DNA of 64,000 nt, taken from positions 29,785,498-29,849,497 of the forward strand of contig CM075767.1 in assembly GCA_037974665.1 (NCBI GenBank). Direction: 5' to 3'. This DNA comes from Ehretia macrophylla (Eukaryota > Streptophyta > Magnoliopsida > Boraginales > Ehretiaceae). Below are positions 24,524 to 36,078 of the stretch, one piece after another. The stretch's first letter is position 1, and the number at the start of each line of letters is the position of its first letter. Below the pieces are notes generated by a model. That model ran no database searches, had not been told where the DNA came from, and was given only the letters and a program-made list of their open reading frames with translations. The translations under genes and the position numbers were made by a program.

Positions 24524-24643
24524 GGGTGTGCAACACCAGGACATCCTAGGGGGTCGCCCATCCTAGTACTACTCTCGCCCAAGCACGCTTAACTTCGAAG
24601 TTCTGATAGGATCTGATGGATTAGTGTTGGTATGATCGAACCC
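24524..24643 (-). rRNA. 5S rRNA gene, copy 37 (probable pseudogene)
   Basis: It has about twelve changes: C117A, C107G, A101T, G97A, T88C, C46T, C36T, G30A, C28T, G25C, G17A and G5T. The -1 to -20 flank is also altered (GTCTTGTAGAGG). It is among the most degraded full-length copies. Confidence 0.88.
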
Positions 24644-25201
24644 GTCTTGTAGAGGACACAATTCCTTTATGTGTTAACAGTTCACAGTCCCAGCCTAGAG
24701 AGATGGCCAATTCAAAAGGCCCAATGGGCTTAACGATAACCCATCTGCTTCAACAACGCAACATCCTAGCAAGACGTGATATCGACGCGTTGTAGGGTCC
24801 CCTAATGTCCCGCGACTAAGGTTATCGTCCTTTTAACAGCTCATGACGTACGATCCGGGATGAAAAAATAGAACAAAAGAAGAAAAGTGGCCTGAAATTG
24901 ATGAAAACATTTGATTTTGGGCTCCAAAAATGGGCACAGTGAGCAAGCTGGCTGCCCCTGTCGTAGAGCTCTTAGAGAGCTTTGTAACGGTATGCTGTGC
25001 GCCGCATAACTCCTTACGGATCAAAAGTTATGGGCACCGGAGCGACGGAGACCTGGTCACAAGCCCTACGCCATCGGTTTGCGGGCCCAGCCTCCACGTG
25101 AAGCGAAGTTGTCTTACCCAAGGTGCCATGGGATTCGATAATAGAAATGTGGTGGATAAAGTATCTTGGCAACCCAAATCGGAGCAAAAAAAATTGAAAA
25201 T

Positions 25202-25321
25202 GGGGGTGCAACACGAGGACATCCCTGGGGGTCACCCATCCTAGTACTACTCTCGCCGAAGCACGTTTAACTTCGGAGTTCTGATGGGATCCGGTGCATT
25301 AGTGCTGGTATGATCGCACCC
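25202..25321 (-). rRNA. 5S rRNA gene, copy 38
   Basis: A101T, T96A, G64C and G56A. The last two lie in the A box. Confidence 0.95.
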
Positions 25322-25878
25322 GTCATGTTGGGGGCACAATTCCTTTATGTGTTAACGGTTCACAGTCCCAGCCTAGAGAGATGGCCAATTCAAAAGGCCC
25401 AAAGGGCTTAACGATTACGCATCTGCTTCAACAACGCAGCATCCTAGCAAGTCGTGATATTGACGCATTGTAGGGCCCCCTAATGTCCGGCGAGTAAGGT
25501 TGTCGTCCTTTTAACAGCTCACGACGTACGATTCGGGGCAAAAAAACAGAGCAAAAGAAGAAAAGTAGCCTAAAACTGAGGAAAACGTTCGATTTTGGGC
25601 TCCAAAATAGGGTACAGCGAGCAAGTTGCCTGTCCCCGTCGTAGAGCTCTCAGAGAGCTTTGCAACGGTATGCTGTGCGCCACGTAACTCCTTACGAATC
25701 AAAAGTTTTGGGCACCGGAGCGACGGAGACCTGGTCACAAGCCCTACGCCCACGGTTTGCGGGTCCAGCCTCTACGTGAAGTGAAGTTGTCTTGCCCAAT
25801 GTTCCGTGGGATTCGATAAAAGAAATTTGGTGGATAAAGTATCTTGGCAACCTTAACTAAGGCAAAAATAATTGAAAA

Positions 25879-25998
25879 GAGGGTGCAACACGAGGAATTC
25901 CTAGGGGGTCACCCATCCTAGTACTACTCTCGCCCAAGCACGCTTAACTTCAGAGTTCTGATGGGATCCGGTGCATTAGTGCTGGTATGATCGCACCC
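25879..25998 (-). rRNA. 5S rRNA gene, copy 39
   Basis: G102T, G97A and C47T. G102T creates a GAATTC site inside the gene. It corresponds to copy 32. Confidence 0.95.
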
Positions 25999-26557
25999 GT
26001 CATGTTGAGGGCATAATTCCTTTATTTGTTAACGGTTCACAGTCCCATCCTAGAGAGATGGCCCATTCAAAAGGTCCAATGGGCTTAACGACAACCCATC
26101 CGCTTCTACAACGCAACATCCACGCAAGACGTGATTTCGATGCTTTGTAGGGCCCTCTAATTTCTTGCGAGTAAGGTTGTCGTCCTTTTAACAGCTCACG
26201 ACGTACGATCCGGGATGAAAAAATAGGGCAAAAGAAGAAAAGTGGCCTGAAACCGATGAAAAATATTCGATTTTGGGCTCCAAAAATGGGTAGAGCAAAC
26301 AACCTGGCTGCCCCCGTCGTAGAGCTCTCAGAGAGCTTTGCAACGGTATGATGTGCGCCTCGTAACTCCTTACGGATCAAAAGCTATGGGCACCGGAGCG
26401 ATGGAGACCTGGTCACAAGCCCTACGCCCTCGGTTTGCGTGCCCAGCCTCCACGTGAAGCGAAGTTGTCTTGCCCAAGGTGCAGTGGGATTCGATAATAG
26501 AAATGTGGTGGATAGAGTATCTTGGCAACCTAAACCGGAGCAAAAAAAATTTTAAAA

Positions 26558-26677
26558 GGGGGTGCAACACGAGGACATCCCACAGGGTCACCCATCTTAG
26601 TACTACTCTCGCCCTAGGACACTTAACTTCGGAGTGCTTATGGGATCCGGTGCATTAGTGCTGGCATGATCGTACCC
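26558..26677 (-). rRNA. 5S rRNA gene, copy 40 (probable pseudogene)
   Basis: A101T, C95G, C94T, G81A, T63A, G60C, C57T, A42C, C39A, A13G and G5A. Three A-box changes are present. Confidence 0.9.
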
Positions 26678-27236
26678 CTCATGTTGAGGGCATAATTCCT
26701 TTATGTGTTAGCTGTTCACAGTCCCAGCCTAGAGTAATGGCCAATTCAAAAGGCCCAATGGGCTTAACTATAACCCATCTGCTTCAACAATGCAGCATCT
26801 TAGCAAGACGTGATATCGACGCATTGTAGGGCCCCCTAATGTCCAGCGAGTGAGGTTGTCATCCTATTAACAGCTCACGACGTACGATCCGGGACGAAAA
26901 AACAGGGCAAAAGAAGAAAATTGGCCTAAAACTGATGAAAATATTCTATTTTGGGATCCAAAAATGGGCAGAGCGAATAACCTGGCTGTCCCCGTCGTAG
27001 AGCTATCAGAGAGATTTGCAACGGTATGCTGTGCGCCGCGTAACGCCTTACGGATCAAAAGTTATGGGCACCGGAGCGACGAAGACCTGGTCACAAGCCC
27101 TATGCCATCGGTTTGCTAGCCCAGCCTCCACGTGAAGCGAAGTTGTCTTGCCCAAGGTTCCGTGGGATTTGATAATAGAAATGTGGTGGATAAAGTATCT
27201 TGGAAACCCAAACTGGAGAAAAAAAGAATTTTAAAA

Positions 27237-27356
27237 GGGGGTGCAACACGAGGACATCCCACAGGGTCACCCATCCTAGTACTACTCTCGCCCATGCACA
27301 CTTAACTTCGGAGTGCTGATGGGATCCAGTGCATTAATGCTGGTATGATCGTACCT
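27237..27356 (-). rRNA. 5S rRNA gene, copy 41 (degenerate)
   Basis: A101T, C95G, C94T, T62A, C57T, A42C, C29T, C20T, G5A and G1A. The first transcribed base is changed. Confidence 0.9.
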
Positions 27357-27913
27357 GTCATGTTGAGGGCATAATTCCTTTATGTGTTAACTGTTCACAG
27401 TCCCAGCCTAGAGAGATGGCCAATTCAAAAGGCCCAATGGGCTTAACGATAACCCATTTGTTTCAACAATGCAGCATCTTAGCAAGACGTGATATCGACG
27501 CATTGTAGGGCCCCCTAATGTCCCACGAGTGAGGTTGTCGTCCTTTTAACAGCTCACGACGTACGATCCGGGACAAAAAAGCAGAGCAAAAGAAGAAAAA
27601 TGGCTTGAAACTGATTAAAACATTCGATTTTGGGCTCCAAAGAAAGGCACAGCGAGCAAGCTAGCAGCCCCCATCGTAGAGCTCTCAGAGAGATTTGCAA
27701 CGGTATGTTGTGCGCCGCGTAACTCCTTACAGATCAAAAGTTATGGGCACCGGAGCGACGGAGACCTGGTCACAAGCCCTACGCCCTCGGTTTGCGAGCC
27801 CAGCCTCTACGTGAAACGAAGTTGTCTTTCCCAATGTTCCGTGGGATTCGGTAATAGAAATTTGGTGGATAAAGTATCTTGGCAACCTTAACCTGGGCAA
27901 AAAAAATTGAAAA

Positions 27914-28033
27914 GAGGGTGCAACACGAGGACTTCCAAGGGGGTCACCCATCCTAGCACTACTCTCGCCCAAGCACGCTTAACTTCAGAGTTCTGATGGG
28001 ATCCGGTGCATTAGTGCTGGTATGATCGTACAC
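27914..28033 (-). rRNA. 5S rRNA gene, copy 42
   Basis: G97T, A77G, C47T, G5A and G2T. The 5' terminal helix strand carries two changes. Confidence 0.93.
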
Positions 28034-28592
28034 GTCATGTTGAGCGCTTAATTCCTTTATGTGTTAACGGTTCACAGTCTTAGCCTAGAGAGATGGCCAA
28101 TTCAAAAGGCCCAATGGGCTTAACGATAACACATCTGCTTCAACAACGCAGCATCTTAGCAAGACATGATATCGACGCGTTGTAGGGCCCCCAAATGTCC
28201 GGCAAGTAAGGTTGTCGTCCTTTTAACAGCTCACGACGTACGATCCGGGACAAAAAAACAGAGCAGAATAAGAAAAGTGGCCTGAAACTGATGAAAATGT
28301 TCGATTTTGGGTGCCAAAAATGGGCACAGTGAGCAAGCTGGCTGCCCTTAGTCGTAGAGCTCTCAGAGAGCTTTGCAACGGTATGCTGTGCATCGCGTAA
28401 CTCCTTACGGATCAAAAGTTCTGGGCACCGGAGCGACGGAGACCTGGTCACAAGCCCTACACCCTCGGTTTGCGGGCCCAGCCTCTACGTGAAGCGAAGT
28501 TGTCTTGCCCAAGGTGCTGTGGGATTCGATAATAGAAATGTGGTGGATAAATTATCTTGGCAACCCAAACCGGAGCAAAAAAAATTTTAAAG

Positions 28593-28712
28593 GGAGGTGC
28601 AACACGAGGACATCCAACGGGGTCACCCATCTTATTACTACTCTCGCCCACGCACGCTTAACTTCGGAGTTCTGATGGGATCCGGAGCATTAGTGCTGGT
28701 ATGATCGCACCC
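28593..28712 (-). rRNA. 5S rRNA gene, copy 43
   Basis: C118T, A101T, G97T, C95G, G81A, C78A, T62G and A27T. Confidence 0.92.
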
Positions 28713-29270
28713 GTCATGTTGAGGGCATAATTCCTTTATGTGTAAACTGTTCACAGTCCCAGCCTAGAGAGATGGCCAATTCAAAGGGCCCAATGGGCTT
28801 AACGAAAACCCATCTGCTTCAACAATGCAGTATCTTAGCAAGACGTGATATCGATGCGTTATAGGGCCCCCTAATGTCCCGTGAGTAAGGTTGTCATCCT
28901 TTTAACAGCTCACGACGTACGATCCGGGACAAAAAAGCAGAGGAAAAGATGAAAAGTGGCCTGAGACTGATAAAAACGCTCGAGTTTGGGCTCAAAAAAT
29001 GGGCATAGCGAGCAAGCTAGCAGCCTCCATCGTAGAGCTCTCAGAGAGCTTTGCAACGGTATGCTGTGCACCGCGTAACTTATCACGGATCAAAAGTTAT
29101 GGGCACCGGAGCGACGGAGACCTGGTCACAAGCCCTACGCCCTCGGTTTGCAGGACCAGCCTCCAATGTGAAGCGAAGTTGTCTTGCCTAAGGTGCCGTG
29201 GGATTCGATAATAGAAATGTGGTGAATAAAGTATCTTGGCAACCCTAACCTGGGCAAAAAAAATTGAAAA

Positions 29271-29390
29271 GAGGGTGTAACACGAGGACTTCCCAGGGGG
29301 TCACCCATCCTAGCACTACTCTCGCCCAAGCACGCTTAACTTCGGAGTTCTGATGGGATCCGGCGCATTAGTGCTGGTATGATCGCACCC
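29271..29390 (-). rRNA. 5S rRNA gene, copy 44
   Basis: G113A, A77G and A27G; the -1 base is T. Sibling of copy 50. The promoter boxes are intact. Confidence 0.95.
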
Positions 29391-29519
29391 ATCATGTTGA
29401 GGGCTTAATTCCTTTATGTGTTAACAGTTCACAGTCTTAGCCTAGAGAGATGGCCAATTCAAAAGGCCCAATGGGCCTAACGATAACCCATCTGCTTCAA
29501 CAATGCAACATCTTAGCAA

Positions 29520-29525
29520 GACATA
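29520..29525. other. 72-bp spacer deletion junction
   Basis: AGCAAGAC runs straight into ATATGATCCGGG. In full units a GACGT occurs on each side of the missing segment (CAAGACGTGATAT and CACGACGTACGAT). The join therefore looks like a deletion between these 5-bp direct repeats, with GACGT since changed to GACAT. The unit is 605 bp long. Confidence 0.85.
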
Positions 29526-29875
29526 TGATCCGGGATGAAAAAACAGAGCAAAAGAAGAAAAGTGTCCTAAAACTGATGAAAATGTTCGATTTTGGTCTCC
29601 AAAAACGGGCACAGCGAAAATGCTCGCTGCCATATTTGTAGAGCTGTCGGAGAGCTTTGCAACGGTATGCTGTGCGCTGCGTAACTCCTTGTGGATCAAA
29701 AGTTATGGGCACCGAAGCGACGGAGACCAGGTCACAAGCCCTACGCCCTCGGTTTGCAGGCCTAGCCTCTACGTGAAGCAAAGTTGTCTTGCCCAATGTT
29801 CCGTGGGATTCGGTAATAGAAATTTGGTAGATAAAGTATCTTGGCAACCTTAACCAGGGCAAAAAAAATTGAAAA

Positions 29876-29995
29876 GAGGGTGCAACACGAGGACTTCCTA
29901 GGGGGTCACCCATCTTAGCACTACTCTGGCCCAAGCATGCGTAACTTCGGTGTTCTGATAGGATCCGGTGAATTAGTGCTGGTATGATCAGACCT
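29876..29995 (-). rRNA. 5S rRNA gene, copy 45 (probable pseudogene)
   Basis: It has about twelve changes: G97A, G81A, A77G, G68C, G58A, A55C, T45A, C36T, G25T, C6T, G5C and G1A. All three promoter boxes are hit. Confidence 0.88.
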
Positions 29996-30549
29996 GTCAT
30001 GTTGAGGCCTAATTCCTTTATGTGTTAACAGTTCACAGTCTTAGTCTAGAGAGATGGCCAATTCAAAAGGCTCAATGGGCTTAACGATAACCCATCTGCT
30101 TCAACAACGCAGTATCTTAGCAAGACGTGATATCGACGCGTTGTAGGGCCCCCTAATGTCCCGCGAGTAAGGTTGTCGTCCATTTAACAGCTCACGACGT
30201 ACGATCCGGGATCAAAAAACAGAGCAAAAGAAGAAAAGTGACCTGAATGATGACAATGTTCGATTTTTGGGTCCAAAAATGGGCAAAGCAAGCAAGCTGG
30301 CTGACCCCGTCGTAGAGCTCTCAGAGAGCTTTGTAACGGTATGCTGTGCACCGCGTAACTCCTTACGGATCAAAAGTTATGGGTACCGGAGCGACGGAGA
30401 CCTGGTCACAAGCCCTACGCCCTCGGTTTGCAGGCCCAGCCTCTACGTGAAGCGAAGTTGTCATGCCCAATTTTCCGTGGGATTCGGTAACAGAATTTTG
30501 GTGGATAAACTATCTTGGCAACCTTAACCAGGGCAAAATAAATTGAAAA

Positions 30550-30669
30550 GGGGGTGCAACACGAGGACTACCTAAGGGGTCATCCATCCTAGTACTACTC
30601 TCGCCCAGGCACGCTTAACTTCAGAGTTCTGATGGGATTCGGAGCATTAGTGCTGGTATGATCGCACCC
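30550..30669 (-). rRNA. 5S rRNA gene, copy 46
   Basis: A100T, G97A, C95T, G87A, T62C, C47T, G31A and A27T. It corresponds to copy 53 at 4,732 bp. Confidence 0.92.
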
Positions 30670-31226
30670 GTCATGTTAAGGGCCCAATTCCGTTATTTGT
30701 TAACGGTTCACAGTCCCATCCTAGAGAGATGGCCCATTCAAAAGGCCCAATGGGCTTAACGACAACCCATTCGCTTCAACAATGCAACATCCATGCAAGA
30801 CGTGATATCGACGCGTTGTAGGGCCCTCTATTGTCCTGCGAGTAAGGTTGTCGTCCTTTTTACATCTCACGACATATGATCTGGGACGAAAAAACAGAGC
30901 AAAAGAAAAAAAGTGGCCTGAACCTGATAAAATGTTCGGTTTTGGGCTCCAAAAACGGGCATAGCGAGCAAGCTGGCTGCCCCCGTCGTAGAGCTCTCAG
31001 AGAGCTTTGCAACGGTATGCTGTGCACAGTGTAACTCTTTACGGATCAAAAGTTATGGGCACCGGACCGACGAAGACCTGGTCACAAGCCCTACGCCCTC
31101 GGTTTACGGGCCCAGCCTCCTCGTGAAGCGAAGTTGTCTTGCCCAAGGTGTCGTGGGATTCAATAATAGAAATGTGGTGGATAAAGTATCTTGGCAACCT
31201 AAACCGGAGCAAAAAAAAATTTAAAG

Positions 31227-31346
31227 GGGGGTGCAACACGAGGACATCCCACGGGGTCACCCATCCTAGTACTACTCTCGCCCAAGCACGCTTAACTTCG
31301 GAGTTCTGAGGGGATCCGGTGCATTAGTGTTAGTATGATCGCACCC
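31227..31346 (-). rRNA. 5S rRNA gene, copy 47
   Basis: A101T, C95G, A37C, G17A and C15T. The promoter boxes are intact. It corresponds to copy 54. Confidence 0.94.
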
Positions 31347-31903
31347 GTCATGTTGAGGGCATAATTCCTTTATGTATTAACTATTCACAGTCCCAGCCTA
31401 GATAGATGGCCAATTCAAAAGGCCCAATGGGCTTAACGATAACCCATCTGCTTGAACAATGCAGCATCTTAGCAAGACATGATATCGTCGAGTTGTAGGG
31501 CCCCCTAATGTCCCGCGAGTAAGGTTGTCTTCCTTTTAACAGCTCACGACGTACGATCCGGGACAAAAAAGCAGAGCAAAAGAAGAAAAATGGCTTGAAA
31601 CTGATGAAAACGTTCGATTTTGGGCTCCAAAAACTGGCACAGCGAGCAAGCTAGCAGCCCCCGTCGTAGAGGTCTCAGAGAGCTTTGCAACGGTATGCTG
31701 TGCACCGCGTAACTCCTTATGAATTAAAATTTATGGGCACCGGAGCGACGGAGACCTGGTCACATGCCCTATGCCATCGGTTTGCGGGCCCAGCCTCCAC
31801 GTGAAGCGAAGTTGTCTTGCCCAAAGTGCCGTGGGATTCGATAATAGAAATATGGTGGATAAAGTATCCTGGCTACCTTAACCAGGGAAAAAAAAATTGA
31901 AAA

Positions 31904-32023
31904 TAGGGTACAACACGAGGACTTCCCAGGGGGTCACCCATCCTAGTACTATTCTCGCCCAAGCACACTTAACTTCGGAGTTCTGATGGGATCCGGTGCA
32001 TTAGTGCTGGTATGATCACACCC
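31904..32023 (-). rRNA. 5S rRNA gene, copy 48
   Basis: C114T, G72A, C57T and C6T, all transitions, two of them at CpG sites. It corresponds to copies 55, 58 and 60. Confidence 0.95.
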
Positions 32024-32580
32024 GTCATGTTGAGGGCACAATTCCTTTATGTGTTAACAGTTCACAGTCCCAGCATAGAGAGATGGACAATTCAAAAGGC
32101 CCAATGGCCTTAACGATAGCCCATCTGCTTCAACAACGCAGCATCCTAGTAAGCCGTGTTATCGACGGATTGTAGGGCCGCCTAATGTCTTTCGAGTAAG
32201 GTTGTTGTCCTTTTAACAGCTCACGACGTATGATCCGGGATAAAAAAACAGAGCAAAAGAAGAAAAGTAGCCTGAAACTGATGAAGATATTCGATTTTGG
32301 GCAACAAAAATGGACACAACGAGCAAACTGGCTACCCCTGTCGTAGAGCTCTCTGAGAGATTTGCAACGGTATGCTATGCACCGCGTAACTCCTTACAGA
32401 TAAAAAGTTATGGGCACCGGAGTGACGGAGACCTGGTCACAAGTCCTACGCCCTCAATTTGCAGGCCCTGCCTTTACGTGAAGCGAAGTTGTCTTGCCCA
32501 TTGTTCCGTGGGATTCGGTAATAGAAATTTGGTGGATAAAGTATCTTGGCAACCTTAACCAGGGCAAAAAAAATTGAAAA

Positions 32581-32700
32581 GAGGGTGCAACTCGAGGACT
32601 TCCGAAGGGGTTACCCATCCTTGTACTACTCTTGCCAAAGCACGCTTAATTTCGGAGTTCTGATGGGATCCTGTGCATTATTGCTGGTATGATCGCACCT
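32581..32700 (-). rRNA. 5S rRNA gene, copy 49 (probable pseudogene)
   Basis: It has about eleven changes: T109A, G97C, C95T, G89A, T79A, G68A, G64T, G51A, C29A, C20A and G1A. By contrast its 7-unit partner, copy 56, is nearly intact. Confidence 0.88.
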
Positions 32701-33255
32701 GTCATGTTGAGGGCACAATTCCTTTATGTGTTAACGGTTCACAGTCCCAGTCTAGAGAGATGGCCAATTCAAATGGCCCAATGGGCTTAACGATAACCCA
32801 TCTGCTTCAACAACGCAGCATCCTAGCAAGACGTGATATCGACGAGTTGTAGGGCCCCCTAATGTCCCGCGAGTAAGGTTGTCGTCCTTTTAGCAGCTCA
32901 CGACGTATGATCCGGGACGAAAAAACAGAGCAAAAGAAAAAAATTGGCCTGAACCTGATAAAATGTTCAATTTTGGGCTCCAAAAATGGGCACAGCGCGC
33001 AAGCTGGCTACCCCCGTCGTAGAGCTCTCAGAGAGCTTTGCAACGGTATGCTGTGCACCGCGTAACTTCTCACGGATCAAAAGTTATGGGCATCGGAGCG
33101 ACGGAGACCTGGTCACAAGCCCTACGCCCTCGGTTTGCAGGCCCAGCCTCCACGTGAAACGAAATTGTCTTGCCCATGGTGCCGTGGGATTCGATAATAG
33201 AAATGTGGTGGATAAAGTATCTTGGCAACCCTAACCTGGGAAAAAAAATTGAAAA

Positions 33256-33375
33256 GAGGGTGTAACACGAGGACTTCCCAGGGGGTCACCCATCCTAGCA
33301 CTACTCTCGCCCTAGCACGCTTAACTTCGGAGTTATGATGGGATCCGGCGCATTAGTGTTGTTTTGATCGCACCC
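33256..33375 (-). rRNA. 5S rRNA gene, copy 50
   Basis: G113A, A77G, T63A, G41T, A27G, G17A, C14A and T12A. It is the sibling of copy 44 with added decay. Confidence 0.92.
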
Positions 33376-33931
33376 GTCATGTTGAGGGCTTAATTCCTTT
33401 ATGTGTTTACGGTTCACAGTCTTAGCCTAGAGAGATGGCCAATTCAAAAGGCCCAATGGGCTTAACGATAACCCATCTGCTTCTACAACGTAGCATCTTA
33501 GCAAGACGTGATATCGACGCATTGTAGGGCCCCCCAATGTCCTGCGAGTAAGGTTGTCGTCCTTTTAACAGCTCACGACGTACGATCTGGGATGAAAAAA
33601 CAGAGTAAAAGAAGAAAAGTGTCATAAAACTGATGAAAATGTTCGATTTTGGGCTCAAAAAATGGGCACAGCGGCATGCTCGCTGCCCTATTTGTAGAGC
33701 TGTCGGAGAGCTTTGCAACGGTATGCTGTGCGCCGCGTAACTCCTTGTGGATCAAAAGTTATGGGCACCGAAGCGACGGAGACCAGGTCACAAGGCCTAC
33801 GCCCTCGGTTTGCAGGCCCAGCCTCTACGTGAAGCGAAGTTGTCTTGCCCAATGTTCTGTGGGATTCGGTCATAGAAATTTGGTAGATAAAGTATCTTGG
33901 CAACCTTAACCAGGGCAAAAAAAATTGAAAA

Positions 33932-34051
33932 GAGGGTGCAACACGAGGACTTCCCATGGGGTCACCCATCCTAGCACTACTCTGGCCCAAGCACGCTTAA
34001 CTTCGGTGTTCTGATAGGATCCGGTGCATTAGTGCTGGTATGATCAGACCC
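33932..34051 (-). rRNA. 5S rRNA gene, copy 51
   Basis: C95A, A77G, G68C, T45A, C36T, C6T and G5C. Sibling of copy 45. Confidence 0.93.
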
Positions 34052-34605
34052 GTCATGTTGAGGCTTAATTCCTTTATGTGTTAACAGTTCACAGTCTTAG
34101 CCTAGAGAGATGGCCAATTCAAAAGGCCCAATGGGCTTAACGATAACCCATCTGCTTCAACAACGCAGTATCTTAGCAAGACGTGATATTGACGCGTTGT
34201 ATGGCCCCTTAATGTCCCGCGAGTAAGGTTGTCATCCTTTTAACAGCTCACGACGTACGATCCGGGATGAAAAAACAGAGCAAATGAAGAAAAGTGACCT
34301 GAATGATGAAAATGTTCGATTTTGGGCTCCAAAAATGGGGACAGCAAGCAAGCTGGCTGACCCCGTCGTAGAGCTCTCAGAGAGCTTTGCAAAGGTATGT
34401 TGTGCGCCGCGTAACTCCTTACAGATCAAAAGTTATGGGCACCGGAGCGACGGAGACCTGGTCACAAGCCCTACGCCCTCGGTTTGCGAGCCCAGCCTCT
34501 ACGTGAAGCGGAGTTGTCTTGCCAAATGTTCCGTGGGATTCGACAATAGAAATTTGGTGGATAAAGTATCTTGGCAACCATAACCCAGGCAAAAAAAATT
34601 GAAAA

Positions 34606-34725
34606 GAGTGTGCAACACGAGGACTTCCCAGGGGGTCACCCATCATAGCACTACTCTCGCCCAAGCACGCTTAACTTCGGAGTTCTGATGGGATCCTGTG
34701 CATTAGTGCTGGTATGATCGCACCT
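34606..34725 (-). rRNA. 5S rRNA gene, copy 52
   Basis: C117A, G81T, A77G, C29A and G1A. Confidence 0.94.
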
Positions 34726-35281
34726 GTCATGTTGAGGGCTTAATTCCTTTATGTGTTAACAATTCACAGTATTAGCCTAGAGAGATGGCCAATTCAAAAG
34801 GCCCAATGTGCCTAACGATAACCCATCTGCTTCAACAACGCAACATCTTAGCAAGACGTGATTTCGACGCGTTGTAGGGCCCCTAATGTCTCGTGAGTAA
34901 GGTTGTCGTCCTTTTAACAGCTCACGACGTATGATCCGGGACAAAAAAATAGAGCAAAAGAAGAAAAGTGGCCTGGAACTGATGAAAATGTTCGAATTTG
35001 GGCTACAAAAATGGGCACACCGAGCATGCTGGCTGACCCCATCGTAGAGCTCTTAGAGAGCTTTGCAACGGTATGTTGTACGCCGCGTAACTCCTTACGG
35101 ATCAAAAGTTATAGGCACTGGAGCGACGGAGACCTGGTCACAAGCCCTACGCCCTCGGTTTGCAGGCCTAGCCTCTACGTGAAGCGAAGTTGTCTTGCCC
35201 AATTTTCCGTGGGATTCGGTAATAGAAATTTGGTGGATAAACTATCTTGGCAACCTTAACCAGGGCAAAAAAAATTGAAAA

Positions 35282-35401
35282 AGGGGTGCAACACGAGGAC
35301 TTCCCAAGGGGTCATCTATCCTAGTACTTCTCTCGCCCAGGCACGCTTAACTTCAGAGTTCTGATGGGATCCGGAGCATTATTGCTGGTATGATCGCACC
35401 C
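35282..35401 (-). rRNA. 5S rRNA gene, copy 53
   Basis: C95T, G87A, G85A, T73A, T62C, C47T, A27T and C20A. Two C-box and one A-box positions are changed. Confidence 0.92.
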
Positions 35402-35958
35402 GTCGTGTTAAGGGTGCAATTACGTTATTTGTTAACGGTTCACAGTCCCATCCTAGAGAGATGGCCCATTCAAAAGGCCCAATGGGCTTAGCGACAACCC
35501 ATTCTCTTCAACAATGCAACATCCACGCAAGACATGATATCGACGCGTTGTAGGGCCCTCTAATGTCATGCGAGTAAGGTTGTCATCCTTTTTACATCTC
35601 ACGACATACGATCTGGGATGAAAAAACATAGCAAAAGAAAAAAAGTGGCCTGAACCTGATAAAATGTTCGATTTTGGGCTCCAAAAACGGGCACAGCGAG
35701 CAAGCTGGCTGCCCCCGTCGTAGAGCCCTCAGAGAGCTTTGCAACGGTATGCTGTGCGCAGCGTAACTCCTTACGGATCAAAAGTTATGGGCACCGGAGC
35801 GACGAAGACCTGGTCACAAGCCCTACGCCCTCGGTTTGCGGGCCCAGCCTCCTCGTGAAGCGAAGTTGTCTTGCCCAAGGTGTCGTGGGATTCAATAATA
35901 GAAATGTGGTGGATAAAGTATCTTGGCAACCCAAACCGGAGCAAAATAAATTTTAAAG

Positions 35959-36078
35959 GGGGGTGCAACACAAGGACATCCCACGGGGTCACCCATCCTA
36001 GTACTACTCTCGCCCAAGCACGCTTAACTTCGGAGTTCTAAGGGGATCCGGTGCATTAGTCCTGGTATGATCGCACTC
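35959..36078 (-). rRNA. 5S rRNA gene, copy 54
   Basis: C107T, A101T, C95G, C39T, A37C, C18G and G2A. Confidence 0.92.

Larger units (their letters stand above)
20800..27400 (-). repeat. Seven-unit block relation, offset about 4,740 bp
   Basis: Copies 32, 33 and 34 correspond to copies 39, 40 and 41 at offsets of 4,740-4,745 bp. Copies 32 and 39 share G97A with C47T. Copies 33, 34, 40 and 41 share A42C, C57T and G5A. A rare spacer reading, AGTTTTGGGCACC, occurs in the two matching spacers near 20,960 and 25,700. Sequence drift shows this duplication is older than the 3,376-bp one. Confidence 0.7.
29040..34500 (-). repeat. Six-unit block relation (29.04-30.48 kb with 33.03-34.5 kb)
   Basis: Copies 44 and 50 share G113A, A77G and A27G. 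Copies 45 and 51 share A77G, G68C, T45A, C36T, G5C and C6T. The spacers share ACTT(A/C)TCACGG near 29,079 and 33,066, and the shortened ACCTGAATGATG near 30,241 and 34,298. The offset is 4,056 bp, or about 3,985 bp left of a 72-bp deletion in the first block. Confidence 0.75.
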
